A stretch of 64,000 nt of DNA from Sphingopyxis panaciterrae (GTDB taxonomy: Bacteria > Pseudomonadota > Alphaproteobacteria > Sphingomonadales > Sphingomonadaceae). Made by a program: the position numbers and the translations under genes. The stretch covers positions 434,001 to 498,000 of the forward strand of contig NZ_JAASQN010000001.1 of the NCBI RefSeq assembly GCF_011762125.1, written 5' to 3'. Under the pieces are notes generated by a model that worked only from the letters and a program-made list of their open reading frames with translations, ran no database searches and was not told the DNA's origin. This document shows positions 26,606 through 35,805 of the stretch, piece after piece; positions within the stretch are counted from its first letter, which is position 1; each line of letters begins with the position of its first letter.

Positions 26606-28150
26606 CTATTCGGCGGCTTCGAGTTCGGGCGCCGCCGCACGCGGCGCCACCGCACCGGCGTTGGTGAAGCTCAGCACGCCATCTGCGATCGCACCGGTGC
26701 GCATGTCGACGCGGTCCTGCACATAATTCTGGCTGAGCCGCCACGGCAGTGTGGCCGTGCTCTTCGGCATGATGTGCAGCGAACGCTGGATATAACCCGA
26801 CGAGAAGTCGAAGACATTTTCCTCTTCGAGGCTCGCCGGATCGGCGAGCACCGGGGTTGCGACGCTGGTCCCGGTATCGCGCATATGGTTGAGCACGCGG
26901 CAGACATATTCGGACACGATGTCCGCGCGCAGCGTCCAGCTCGCATTGAGGTAACCGAAGACGGCCGAAAAGTTCGGCACGTTCGAAAACATGCATGCCT
27001 TGTAATAGAAATGGTCGTGCCAATCGACGGGGGCGCCGTCGAGACGCACCGGGATCTTGCCCGCGACCGCGAGCTTGAGCCCCGTGGCGGTGATGATGAT
27101 ATCGGCGTCGAGATGCTTGCCCGATTTAAGCTGGATGCCGGTCGCGTCGAACTTCTCGATATGATCGGTGACCACCGATGCCCTGTCGGCCTTCATCGCC
27201 TCGAAGAAATCGGCGTCGGGGACCAGGCACAGCCGCTGATCCCAGGGATCATAAGGCGGGGTGAAAGCCTGTTCGTCGTACCGGTCGCCGAGCGCTTTCT
27301 TGAGGCGCGTGGTCAGGAAATTCTTCACCTTGTCGGGGCGCGTCCGGGCGCGGCGAAAGCTGATATCCTGCAGCTTCACATTCTTGTAGCGGGTGATCTT
27401 GTAGGCCAGCTCTTCGGGCAGAATCTTGCGGAGGAAATTGGCGAAGCCGTCCTTGGCCGGCCGGATGAAATACCAGGTCGGCGTGCGCTGGAGCATCGTG
27501 ACGTGGGCGGCTTCCTTCATCGACGGGACGATGGTGACCGCGGTTGCGCCCGATCCGATCACGACAACCTTCTTGCCCTTATAATCCAGGTCCTTCGGCC
27601 AGAATTGCGGGTGGACGATCTGGCCCTTGAAATCCTCGCGGCCGGCGAACTGGGCATCGAACGGCTCGTCATAGTCGTAATAGCCTGACCCGAGGTAGAG
27701 CCAGCGCGCGGTCGTGGTCGACGCGGTGCCGGTGGCGTCCTCCATCGTCACCGTCCAGCGTGCGGCGGCACTGTCCCAATCGGCACCGACGACCTTGCTA
27801 TCGAAGCGGATACGCTCGCGGATATGCCGTTCATCGACGATCTGATTGAGATAGTGCAGGATCGAGGGGCCGTCGGCGATCGACTTTTCATGCTTCCAAG
27901 GTTCGAAGACGAAACCCAGCGTGTGCATGTCGCTGTCCGAACGGACGCCGGGGTAGCGGAAGAGGTCCCAGGTGCCGCCGAGTTGCGCGCGGCGCTCAAC
28001 GAGGGCGAAGCTGCGGTCGGGGGAGTTCATCTGCAAATGCACGGCCATGCCGATGCCCGAGATGCCGGCGCCGACGATCAGCACATCCTGATCGACCGGT
28101 GCCGATTTGGTATCCGCGGGGCGTTCCATCGTCGCCGTGCCTGCCATCAT
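26606..28150 (-). CDS. Flavin monooxygenase, Baeyer-Villiger/EthA type
   Basis: A 514-aa FAD/NADPH enzyme. FAD-binding GAGISGIG lies near residue 26, the NADPH motif GSGATAV near residue 200, and between them is the Baeyer-Villiger fingerprint FKGQIVHPQFWP (FxGxxxHxxxW). The GGTWDLFRYPGVRSDSDM stretch is like mycobacterial EthA. It should turn ketones into esters or oxidise sulfur compounds; substrate unknown. It stands alone and faces away from the NUDIX-DUF47 gene. Confidence 0.9.
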   Translation of the reverse strand: MMAGTATMERPADTKSAPVDQDVLIVGAGISGIGMAVHLQMNSPDRSFALVERRAQLGGTWDLFRYPGVRSDSDMHTLGFVFEPWKHEKSIADGPSILHYLNQIVDERHIRERIRFDSKVVGADWDSAAARWTVTMEDATGTASTTTARWLYLGSGYYDYDEPFDAQFAGREDFKGQIVHPQFWPKDLDYKGKKVVVIGSGATAVTIVPSMKEAAHVTMLQRTPTWYFIRPAKDGFANFLRKILPEELAYKITRYKNVKLQDISFRRARTRPDKVKNFLTTRLKKALGDRYDEQAFTPPYDPWDQRLCLVPDADFFEAMKADRASVVTDHIEKFDATGIQLKSGKHLDADIIITATGLKLAVAGKIPVRLDGAPVDWHDHFYYKACMFSNVPNFSAVFGYLNASWTLRADIVSEYVCRVLNHMRDTGTSVATPVLADPASLEEENVFDFSSGYIQRSLHIMPKSTATLPWRLSQNYVQDRVDMRTGAIADGVLSFTNAGAVAPRAAAPELEAAE

Positions 28151-28335
28151 CCTGTCTCCCGACTATGTTTGAGGGGTAGATTACGCACCGCGTTGCATTT
28201 TGCAATCGAATTGACAGGGGTGAAAGTAGCCGCGTTTCGAAGCATCCTTGTCGCTGTCACATAATTGTCATAGGGGGCGTAGCTCGTTTCAACCCGCGCC
28301 TTGCCGCGGCCCTATTCCTGGAAAGGACAGAGCAA

Positions 28336-29460
28336 ATGCGCCAGATCGCCGTCCTTCCCTATCGGTTCGGCGGCCCCGCACAGGACGGGCCGACCGAAAT
28401 ATTGCTGATCACCTCGCGCGAGACCAAACGCTGGGTGGTGCCCAAGGGCAATCCGCTGACGGGGATGGAGCGCCACGCCGCCGCGGCGGTCGAAGCCGAG
28501 GAGGAAGCGGGCGTGATCGGCGCAGTGTGTCCGACCTCGATCGGCAGTTATGAATATCGCAAACGCCGCGCCAACGGCGCCTCGATCATGTATAATGTCG
28601 AGGTGTTCCCGCTCGCCGTCACGCGCGAATTGTCCGACTGGAAGGAAATGGATGAGCGCGAGCGCCAGTGGTTCTCGTTCGACGACGCGGCAGCGGCGGT
28701 CGAGGAGCCCGATCTTCAGGCGATGATCCGCTCCTTCGGAGACAGCGGATTTCGCGCCGCCGCGCGGACGAGCGGGGTCGTCCAGAATGTTGCAGAAAAA
28801 ACAGGGGTAAGCCGGATGTTCGCTTGGTTTCAGCGTTTGCTGCCGCGCCAGGGAAATTTCTTCGAATTGTTCGAAAGCCACGCCGCGACGCTGGTTGCCG
28901 GCGCCAATGCGCTGTCGCGCCTGCTGCAGGGCGGCGAGGGGATGGCGGATCATATCCAGGAAATTGTCGAGCGCGAACATGATGCCGATGCGATCACGCG
29001 CGAAGTGCTGCAGACCGTCCGCCGCACCTTCCTGACGCCGTTCGATCGCAGTGCAATCACCGACCTTATCGCCTCGATGGACGATGCGATCGACGAGATG
29101 CAAAAGACCGCGGGCGCGGTCGATCTGTACGACGTGACCGAGTTCGAGCCCGAGATGCGCGATATCGCCGGCATCATCGTCGACGCTGCGCGGCTGACGG
29201 CGGAAGCGCTGCCGCTGCTCCGCAATATCGGCGCCAACGGAGCGCGCCTCCACGAACTGACCGAGCGGCTCGTCCGCATGGAAGGCCATGCCGACGAAAT
29301 CCACGCCGCCGGGCTCAAGCGCCTGTTCCAGGAACATGGCGAGGCGAACACGATCCAGTTCATCATCCAGCGCGAACTGTACAGCCACCTCGAACGCGTC
29401 GTCGACCGGTTCGAGGATGTCGCGAACGAAATCGACGGCCTGGTCATCGACCACGCTTAA
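28336..29460 (+). CDS. NUDIX hydrolase fused in frame to DUF47 (PhoU-like) regulator
   Basis: A 374-aa frame with two parts. Residues 1-130 form a DIPP-like NUDIX domain (KRWVVPKGNPLTGMERHAA, then VEAEEEAG with the catalytic Glu cluster). Residues 161-374 are a full-length DUF47 domain (MFAWFQRLLPRQGNFFELFE, then helices to IDGLVIDHA); stand-alone DUF47 proteins have just this length. An internal ATG (28816) has AGGGG eight bases upstream, so DUF47 may also be made alone. The A-run 28796-28801 matters: with one A fewer, the NUDIX frame would stop at TAA 28808-28810. A PiT phosphate permease follows 15 bases later. Confidence 0.8.
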   Translation: MRQIAVLPYRFGGPAQDGPTEILLITSRETKRWVVPKGNPLTGMERHAAAAVEAEEEAGVIGAVCPTSIGSYEYRKRRANGASIMYNVEVFPLAVTRELSDWKEMDERERQWFSFDDAAAAVEEPDLQAMIRSFGDSGFRAAARTSGVVQNVAEKTGVSRMFAWFQRLLPRQGNFFELFESHAATLVAGANALSRLLQGGEGMADHIQEIVEREHDADAITREVLQTVRRTFLTPFDRSAITDLIASMDDAIDEMQKTAGAVDLYDVTEFEPEMRDIAGIIVDAARLTAEALPLLRNIGANGARLHELTERLVRMEGHADEIHAAGLKRLFQEHGEANTIQFIIQRELYSHLERVVDRFEDVANEIDGLVIDHA

Positions 29461-29475
29461 GCGGGGGCAGGCATC

Positions 29476-30489
29476 ATGCACGAACTCGCTTTCCCGCTTC
29501 TTGTCGGTCTTGTCCTGCTCGCGCTGGCGTTCGATTTCCTGAACGGTCTGCACGACGCCGCGAACAGCATCGCGACTGTCGTCGCGACGCGGCTGCTGCG
29601 CCCGGTGCAGGCAGTGCTGTTCGCGGCCTTCTTCAACTTTGCCGCCTATTTCCTGTCGGTCATTTTTCCCGAACTCCACAAGGTTGCCGAAACCATCGGC
29701 AAGGGGATCATCGACAAGGATCTGGTGACGCCGGCGGTGGTGTTCGGTGCGCTCGTCGGCGCGATGTTCTGGAACGTCGTCACCTGGCTGAAGGGCATCC
29801 CGTCGTCGTCGAGCCACGCGCTGGTCGGCGGTATCGTCGGTGCGGGCGTCGCGCACGCCGGTTTCGAAGGGATCGAGTGGACCGGGCTCAACAAGACGGT
29901 GATCGCGATCTTCCTGTCGCCGCTGCTGGGCATGATGCTCGCGATGCTGGTGATGCTGGTGAGCAGCTGGGCGCTGCGCCGCGTGACGGCCAGCTTTGCG
30001 GAGAAGACCTTCCGCCGTCTGCACCTGCTGTCGTCCGCTGCCTATTCGATCAGCCACGGGTTGAACGATGCGCAAAAGACGATGGGGATCATCACCGTCC
30101 TCCTCTATTCGACCGGCTATCTCGGCGGCGAATTCCACGTGCCGCACTGGGTGGCGTTCAGCTGTTATATCGCGATCGCGCTCGGCACGCTGTCGGGCGG
30201 GTGGAAGATCATCGAGACGATGGGCGGCCGCATCACCAAGCTGTCGCATCATCAGGGCTTCGCCGCCTCGACCGGCGGATCGATCATGGTGTTCACCGCC
30301 AGCCTGCTCGGCATCCCGGTGTCGACGACGCACACGATAACCGGCAGCATCATCGGCGCCGGCGTTGCGCGGCGGGCGAGCGCGGTGCGCTGGGGCGTGG
30401 CGGGCAATGTCGTCGCGGCATGGTTCATCACCATCCCGGCGAGCGCGGTGGTCGCGGCCACCTTCTACGCCATTACCCGCCTGTTCTGA
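29476..30489 (+). CDS. Inorganic phosphate transporter, PiT family
   Basis: A 337-aa membrane permease with about ten helices and the two duplicated signatures: FDFLNGLHDAANSIATVVATR near the N-terminus and SISHGLNDAQKTMGI in the middle, plus GIPSSSSHALVGG and GIPVSTTHTITGS. It moves phosphate (as metal phosphate) with protons. DUF47 genes usually sit beside PiT genes and are thought to control them, which fits the gene directly upstream. Confidence 0.95.
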   Translation: MHELAFPLLVGLVLLALAFDFLNGLHDAANSIATVVATRLLRPVQAVLFAAFFNFAAYFLSVIFPELHKVAETIGKGIIDKDLVTPAVVFGALVGAMFWNVVTWLKGIPSSSSHALVGGIVGAGVAHAGFEGIEWTGLNKTVIAIFLSPLLGMMLAMLVMLVSSWALRRVTASFAEKTFRRLHLLSSAAYSISHGLNDAQKTMGIITVLLYSTGYLGGEFHVPHWVAFSCYIAIALGTLSGGWKIIETMGGRITKLSHHQGFAASTGGSIMVFTASLLGIPVSTTHTITGSIIGAGVARRASAVRWGVAGNVVAAWFITIPASAVVAATFYAITRLF

Positions 30490-30561
30490 CCCCGGCGGGG
30501 TTGTATTTACATGAGAACGTAATAAGAACGATCCGCGCAAGGGAGCGGAGGAGCGTGGGTC

Positions 30562-31026
30562 ATGGCGGGTGATTTCGATTTCGAATTCGGCAGCTGGCAG
30601 GTGAAGCATCGCCGCCTCAAGGCGCGGCTTGCCGGCTGCGACGAATGGGAAGAATTCGACGGGACCTGCGAGACCCGGCCGATCCTGGGTGGCAACGGCA
30701 ATGTCGAGGACAACGTCATCCATATCCCCAGCGGCTCTTACCGTGCCATCGCACTCCGCTCCTATGATCCGGCGCAAGCCAGCTGGGCGATCTGGTGGCT
30801 CGATGCACGCAGCCCGCATGCGCTCGACGTGCCCGTGGTTGGCCGGTTCGCGGATGGCGTCGGCCATTTCTATGCCGACGACAGCCATGAAGGCCGCCCG
30901 GTCCGATTGCGTTTCATCTGGAGCCGCACCGACACGCCGTCGCCGCGCTGGGAACAGGCGATGTCGGCCGATGGCGGCGAAAGCTGGGAAGTGAACTGGA
31001 CGATGGATTTCGTCCGGCGATCATAG
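30562..31026 (+). CDS. DUF1579-like protein of unknown function
   Basis: A 154-aa soluble beta-rich protein (FDFEFGSWQVKHRRLKARL, then SYDPAQASWAIWWLD and WEVNWTMDF). It looks like a lipocalin-type DUF1579 domain. No signal peptide. GGAGCGGAGGAG lies upstream of ATG 30562. Function unknown; it is convergent with the DUF4403 gene. Confidence 0.72.
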   Translation: MAGDFDFEFGSWQVKHRRLKARLAGCDEWEEFDGTCETRPILGGNGNVEDNVIHIPSGSYRAIALRSYDPAQASWAIWWLDARSPHALDVPVVGRFADGVGHFYADDSHEGRPVRLRFIWSRTDTPSPRWEQAMSADGGESWEVNWTMDFVRRS

Positions 31027-31035
31027 GACTGTCTC

Positions 31036-32514
31036 TCATTTCGCCGGCCGATAATCGACGCTCGCCCCGCCGATCATGCGCACGGGCAGGTAAAGGCCGT
31101 TGCCATAGGCGGTGATCTCGCCGATCTCGAAGCTGTCGACGCGGGTGCGGATGACGAAGGCGCCCTCGCGCCGCTGGTCGATCGCGCGCTTGATCTTCCC
31201 TTGCAGTTTTTCGAGGTCGTGGGTGAAATTCTGCGTCAGTGCCCCGGCGATCAGCGGCGCGAAGCCCTCGCTCTCGGCAATCCCGAGCAAGAGGTCGCCC
31301 TTCAGCCCGTCGGTGTTGCCGCTGACCTGGAGGTCGATGAAGCGCACCTCGGCCGACCCCGGGGCGTTGACCGGGCGTGCGGTCACCCAGACGCGGCCGC
31401 GCGTCGGCTCGCGCTTCGCGCCTTGCGCGAGCGCTTCGATGTCGATCCCGACCGCGATCCGGTTGTCGGGCGCGCCATAGGCGGTGATCTTGCCGAACTT
31501 CGCCATCACCGGGCCGATGGCGGGGAGATCGAAAGGCCGCGCCGATCGCTTCACCAGCGCGCGGTGGATCACCGGTTCGAGCTGCGCATAATCGGCGATG
31601 ACCGGGACGCGGACGTCGAGGTGCGGCTTCGGTGTTTCGCGGACGAGGCGCGGCAGCGGGGTGGGCTCGGGATCGTCGGGGCGGCCCGAAACAAAGGTTT
31701 CGGTGATCGCCTCCAGCCCGAGGTTGAGCCGCATCTGCTGTCCGTCGAGGCGATAGCCGCCATAGAGGATGCGCTGCGGCGTCACGCGCATCCACACCGG
31801 CGGGTTTTCGCGATTGAGTTCGAGCGCGGTGAAGCTTTGCCGCCAGACCTCCGCCGCCTGTTTGCGGATATCGATCTTGGCGATTTCGCGATTTACCTCA
31901 CGCTCGACGTCGCGCACGACGGGCTTCAGCTTCGCGTCGGCCTCGTCGGTGAAGGTGATCCGCTTGCCGAGGAAATCGATCCCCGGCGCGTTGGTCCAGC
32001 CATAGCCGATCCGCGCCTTGCCCTGCGTCCGCCAGTCGGGGGTCAGGTCGATGCGGATCCGCGCATGCGCCATCGCCGATCCGGTTGCGGTCTCGCCCTT
32101 CAGCACCCCGCCGACGTCGCGGGCGCTGATTCGGGCGTGGAGCGGCACGTCGACGACGATCTCGCTGCCTTCGCCGCGCAGCCGCAGCGGTCCGCGCGTC
32201 ACCTGCCCGACGATGGTGCAGGAGATCGGCGGCGTGACCTTGACCTTCTTGCCGAAGACCTTGACCCGCTGCGGCTTGACGCAGGCGCGCTCGTGCCGGT
32301 TGATCGTCCACAGCGTCTTCGGCACGGCGCGTTCGAGCGCGGTCTTGAGCGAGGCGGTACTGGCGTTGATCGGAACCGCGATCAGCGATTTTTGCGTGGG
32401 GGAGGGCGCCTTGTCGGTCGCGCGCGGCGGTGCCTCGACCTCGGTCTTGCGGTCGCAGGCGGTGAGCGACGCGGCGAGCAGCAAGGTGGCGGTGGCGATG
32501 TGGATCGGTCGCAT
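31036..32514 (-). CDS. DUF4403 family lipoprotein
   Basis: A 492-aa protein with a lipobox (LTAC, Cys20) and a long envelope part that matches DUF4403: CTIVGQVTRGPL, then ARIGYGWTNAPGIDFLG, then FIDLQVSGNTDGLKGDLLL. DUF4403 proteins are related in plan to tubular lipid-binding (TULIP-like) proteins, but their role is not established. It starts next to the second compound repeat cluster. Confidence 0.82.
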   Translation of the reverse strand: MRPIHIATATLLLAASLTACDRKTEVEAPPRATDKAPSPTQKSLIAVPINASTASLKTALERAVPKTLWTINRHERACVKPQRVKVFGKKVKVTPPISCTIVGQVTRGPLRLRGEGSEIVVDVPLHARISARDVGGVLKGETATGSAMAHARIRIDLTPDWRTQGKARIGYGWTNAPGIDFLGKRITFTDEADAKLKPVVRDVEREVNREIAKIDIRKQAAEVWRQSFTALELNRENPPVWMRVTPQRILYGGYRLDGQQMRLNLGLEAITETFVSGRPDDPEPTPLPRLVRETPKPHLDVRVPVIADYAQLEPVIHRALVKRSARPFDLPAIGPVMAKFGKITAYGAPDNRIAVGIDIEALAQGAKREPTRGRVWVTARPVNAPGSAEVRFIDLQVSGNTDGLKGDLLLGIAESEGFAPLIAGALTQNFTHDLEKLQGKIKRAIDQRREGAFVIRTRVDSFEIGEITAYGNGLYLPVRMIGGASVDYRPAK

Positions 32515-32595
32515 GCGGTGCCCCTGATGGGTTTCTGCTGGTTATAACGGCGGTCGGGTTAAGGCGTTCCTTGCGGGGAGGGAGAGAGTGAAAGG

Positions 32596-33153
32596 GGCGG
32601 AAATCTGCGCAACTTCACACTGAAACAGCATAAAGCCCGGCATCCGCCCGCACCGTCAGCAACGGCAGCGCCAAAGGGATCGCGGATCAGGTCCGGGATG
32701 ACAGAAAGGGAAGCGGGCATCGCTGTAAAAAGCGCGGAAAACTGCGCAACTTCACACTGAAAATCATGTTTCGTGCCGATATCGCTCCACCCTGTCGTCA
32801 CCCGGGACTTGATCCGGGACCTCACCAGGCAACCGCGAAAAGCGGGACCCCGGATCAAGTCCGGGGTGACGAAAGAGAAGAGGGGAGGCGATATGGGAAA
32901 TGGCGCAAAACTGCGTAACTTCACTCTGAAATCGATAGAGGCGCGGTCGCCATTCGGGCTGGCGATGCGCCCCGGGACAGACTCGAAAGCGGCAAAAGAT
33001 ACGCTTGAGCGGCGCGCAATTGTCTCCTTCGTCGCCTTAGGCGAGCGGCCGCGTGACGGGGCCGTCGCGGATCGGGGAGACCGGGAAAGGGAGGCAAGGC
33101 ACGGCATGCGCCAAGGCTAATCGGGCGCGATTTTGTAGGACAGCGTTTTTTGA
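32596..33153. repeat. Compound repeat cluster, copy 2 (inverted relative to copy 1)
   Basis: The gene-free stretch 32515-33170 holds three copies of CTGCGCAACTTCACACTGAA-type sequence (32596-32625, 32734-32763, 32902-32932), a partial (32671-32705) and a complete (32796-32874) family A palindrome, and TGTAGGACAGCG (33134-33145). On the minus strand the order matches the cluster at 16.1-16.6 kb. Confidence 0.8.
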
Positions 33154-33170
33154 CGCTTGAGCGCCGCCCC

Positions 33171-33644
33171 TTATAGGGTCGCCCCCTCGCTTCGCGCGCA
33201 TTGATGCAGTGTCGTTTGAAGAACCTGCAGCTCTTCGAGAGTGGACCCCGAAATTTGCAGGCTACCGGCGGTGATCGGCTCGTTGACGATCGGCGCGATC
33301 ACCGTCTTGCCGTTGAAGCGGAGAGGGAGCGGACGGCCCACCATGTTCGTCGTCAGCTCGGCGAGTGCAGCGCGCAACGGCCCGTCCAGATCGATGATCA
33401 GCACGGGCAGGCCGCTCCACTCATCTTGCGACAGCCGCGCGTTGACGAGTTGCGACCCGCAGATCGCCAGCGGACCGATCCAGATTCCCGGGCCGCATTC
33501 GGGCGCCTGGTCGCCGGCACCGCAACGCGGCTCGATCGGCTGCCCGTGCTCCGTCGCCGGGGCCGCGGGCATTGGTTCGGCGGCGAGCGACGGGGCGGCA
33601 ATCAGCGACAAGGCGAGGATCATTGTCGATCGGAAAAAAGTCAT
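33171..33644 (-). CDS. Exported protein with SecD P1-head-like domain
   Basis: A 157-aa protein with signal peptide (TMILALSLIAAPSLAAE), a short Cys-containing linker, then a domain from about residue 75: VLIIDLDGPLRAALAELT, NMVGRPLPLRFNGKTVIAPI, EPITAGSLQISGS. This strongly resembles the head subdomain of the SecD periplasmic P1 region (GKPLAIVLDGKVISAPVI-type) but with no membrane helices. Function unknown; possibly a stand-alone periplasmic partner. Confidence 0.75.
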   Translation of the reverse strand: MTFFRSTMILALSLIAAPSLAAEPMPAAPATEHGQPIEPRCGAGDQAPECGPGIWIGPLAICGSQLVNARLSQDEWSGLPVLIIDLDGPLRAALAELTTNMVGRPLPLRFNGKTVIAPIVNEPITAGSLQISGSTLEELQVLQTTLHQCARSEGATL

Positions 33645-33731
33645 GGTCGCTTGCCCGTTGCTGCCGCCGTGAAATTGCGGGTGCATAGTGGACCAGCGAA
33701 CCGGCGAGCGCCAGTCCGATACAAAGGCTGT

Positions 33732-35102
33732 TTATGCCGTCACGACCCCGAACAGATCATGCTCGTCGGCGTCCTCGATCGCGACATCGACGATATCGCC
33801 GGCTTTCAGCGTCGCCGCCACATCGCGCAGATAGACATGGCCGTCGATTTCGGGTGCGTCGGCCTGGCTGCGGCCGGTCGCGCCGATGCTGCCGTCTTCA
33901 TCGGCTTCGCCGACCTCGTCGATGATCACCGGCAGGGTGCGGCCGATCTTGGCTTCGAGCTTGGCAGCGCTGATCGCGGCGGTCTTGGCCATGATGCGCT
34001 GATAGCGTTCTTCCTTCACCTCTTCGGGCACCGGATCGTCGAGCGCGTTCGCCTGTGCGCCGGCGACGGGTTCGAAGCGGAAGGCGCCGACGCGGTCGAG
34101 CTGCGCCTCGTCGAGCCAGTCGAGGAGATACTGGAAATCGGCCTCGGTTTCGCCGGGGAAGCCGACGACAAAGCTCGAACGGATTGAAATGTCGGGCGCG
34201 ATGGCGCGCCAGCTCTTCAGCCGTTCGAGCACTTTCGCCTCGTTCGCGGGGCGCTTCATGCGCTTGAGGACGCTCGGCGCCGCGTGCTGGAAGGGGATGT
34301 CCAGATAAGGAGTCAGCAGCCCCTCGGCCATCAGCGGGATGACCGCGTCGACGTGCGGATAGGGATAGACATAGTGCAGGCGGACCCAGGGGGCGCCCCC
34401 TTCGCTGGTCTTCAGCTGACCGAGTTCGCGCGCGAGGTCGGTCATATGGGCGCGGACTTCGCGGCCGTGCCACGGACGCGGGTCGTGGCGGATGTCGACA
34501 CCATAGGCCGAGGTGTCCTGGCTGATCACCAGCAATTCCTTCGTCCCGGCGGCGACGAGCTTTTCGGCTTCGCGCAGCACCGCGTCGATGCGGCGGCTGA
34601 CCAGTTTGCCGCGCAGATCGGGGATGATGCAGAAGGAGCAGCTATGGTTGCAGCCTTCGGAAATCTTGAGGTAGCTGTAATGGCGCGGCGTCAGTTTCAG
34701 CCCGCCCTCGGGCACCAGATCGATGAACGGCCCCTGCGTCGGCGGCGCGGCGTCGTGGACGGCATCGACGACCTGCTCATATTGGTGCGCGCCGGTGACC
34801 GCGAGCACGTTGGGGAAGCGGGCGCGGATGACCTCGGCCTCGTTGCCCATGCAGCCGGTGACGATGACGCGGCCGTTTTCGGCCATCGCCTCGCCGATCG
34901 CCTCGAGGCTCTCCTCCTTCGCCGAGTCGAGGAAGCCGCAGGTATTGACCAGCACGACGTCGGCGCCCGCATAATCGGGCGACAGGCCATAGCCGTCGGC
35001 GCGCAGCTTGGTCAGAATCCGTTCGCTGTCGACGAGCGCCTTCGGGCAGCCGAGCGACACCATGCCGACTTTCGGCTGGGCGGGAAGAGTCTTGGTTGTC
35101 AT
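33732..35102 (-). CDS. rimO: Ribosomal protein S12 methylthiotransferase RimO
   Basis: A 456-aa radical-SAM enzyme adding a methylthio group to Asp of ribosomal protein S12. Three-domain plan: UPF0004 ([38 protein letters not shown]: three cluster cysteines), radical SAM motif CNHSCSFC, and a C-terminal TRAM domain ([21 protein letters not shown]). On the minus strand GTGACA and TATGCG, 17 bases apart, end 11 bases before the ATG and may form the promoter. Confidence 0.96.
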   Translation of the reverse strand: MTTKTLPAQPKVGMVSLGCPKALVDSERILTKLRADGYGLSPDYAGADVVLVNTCGFLDSAKEESLEAIGEAMAENGRVIVTGCMGNEAEVIRARFPNVLAVTGAHQYEQVVDAVHDAAPPTQGPFIDLVPEGGLKLTPRHYSYLKISEGCNHSCSFCIIPDLRGKLVSRRIDAVLREAEKLVAAGTKELLVISQDTSAYGVDIRHDPRPWHGREVRAHMTDLARELGQLKTSEGGAPWVRLHYVYPYPHVDAVIPLMAEGLLTPYLDIPFQHAAPSVLKRMKRPANEAKVLERLKSWRAIAPDISIRSSFVVGFPGETEADFQYLLDWLDEAQLDRVGAFRFEPVAGAQANALDDPVPEEVKEERYQRIMAKTAAISAAKLEAKIGRTLPVIIDEVGEADEDGSIGATGRSQADAPEIDGHVYLRDVAATLKAGDIVDVAIEDADEHDLFGVVTA

Positions 35103-35166
35103 GATTGGTGCGGCGCATAGGGGATTTTTATGGGTTTGTCACGCCTCCGGCGCTACTAACCCACTT

Positions 35167-35243
35167 CGTCACCCCGGACTTGATCTGGGGTCCCGCTTGT
35201 CAAGGTTACTGAGCGGGACCCCGGATCAAGTCCGGGGTGACGA
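35167..35243. repeat. REP-like palindromic element, family A
   Basis: CGTCACCCCGGACTTGATC and its mirrored end GATCAAGTCCGGGGTGACG flank TGGGGTCCCGCTTG/GAGCGGGACCCC, giving a near-perfect hairpin of about 75 bases between divergent rimO and the DUF423 gene. Confidence 0.8.
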
Positions 35244-35285
35244 TGAATGAAAAATCATGCCCTCTTTCGAAAAGGACAAGGCAAT

Positions 35286-35612
35286 ATGATCGGCCTATTT
35301 GCAGCCCTTTCCGCAGCGATCGCCGTCGCGGCGGGCGCGTTCGGCGCGCATGGTGCGGCGGGGCAGCAGGAGGCCGAATGGCTGCGCACCGGCGGGCTGT
35401 ATCAGCTGATCCACGCGGTCGGCGCGCTGGCGGTGATGAACGTCGCGCGCGGGGCGGCCGTCCTGCTGCTCGCCGGCGGCGCGATCTTCGCCGTCACCCT
35501 CTATGCGATGGCGCTGGGCGGGCCGCGCTGGCTGGGCGCGGTGACGCCGATCGGCGGAACCTTGCTGATCGCCGGGTGGCTGTGGGCCGGCTGGCTGTTC
35601 TGGCGGGGTTAG
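35286..35612 (+). CDS. DUF423 membrane protein (YgdD-like)
   Basis: A 108-aa protein with four hydrophobic helices. The family start FAALSAAIAVAAGAFGAHG and later LYQLIHAVGALAV are present. ATG 35286 gives the family length; the longer frame to 35247 adds a charged leader. Function unknown. Confidence 0.88.
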   Translation: MIGLFAALSAAIAVAAGAFGAHGAAGQQEAEWLRTGGLYQLIHAVGALAVMNVARGAAVLLLAGGAIFAVTLYAMALGGPRWLGAVTPIGGTLLIAGWLWAGWLFWRG

Positions 35613-35642
35613 GGTGGTCGGTGAAAACACCTTCCGTTCGTC

Positions 35643-35785
35643 CTTAGGAGGGGCTGAGCTTGGCGAAGACCCGTCTCGAAGGACTGCGACGTCGCAATCC
35701 TTCGAGATGCCATTTCGGCAAGCTCAATCCTGTCCTGAGCGACTGCCGCAGGCAGGCAGTCGAAGGGGGCTCCTCAGGACAAACG
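35643..35785. repeat. Dispersed repeat family D, copy 1
   Basis: Contains GAGGGGCTGAGCTTGGCGAA, CCCGTCTCGAAGGACTGCGA with its mirrored GTCGCAATCCTTCGAGATG, and CATTTCGGCAAGCTCAAT. The same parts occur in reverse orientation at 38.82-38.90 kb. It follows the DUF423 gene and precedes the convergent K+ channel gene. Confidence 0.7.
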
Positions 35786-35805
35786 GTCCAAATAGTAGAA
35801 CCGAT

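Noticed and set aside
28312..30888. 858-codon open frame on the minus strand
   Set aside because: It lies fully antisense to the NUDIX-DUF47 and PiT genes, is rich in His/Asp/Arg without any domain, and is a by-product of high GC.
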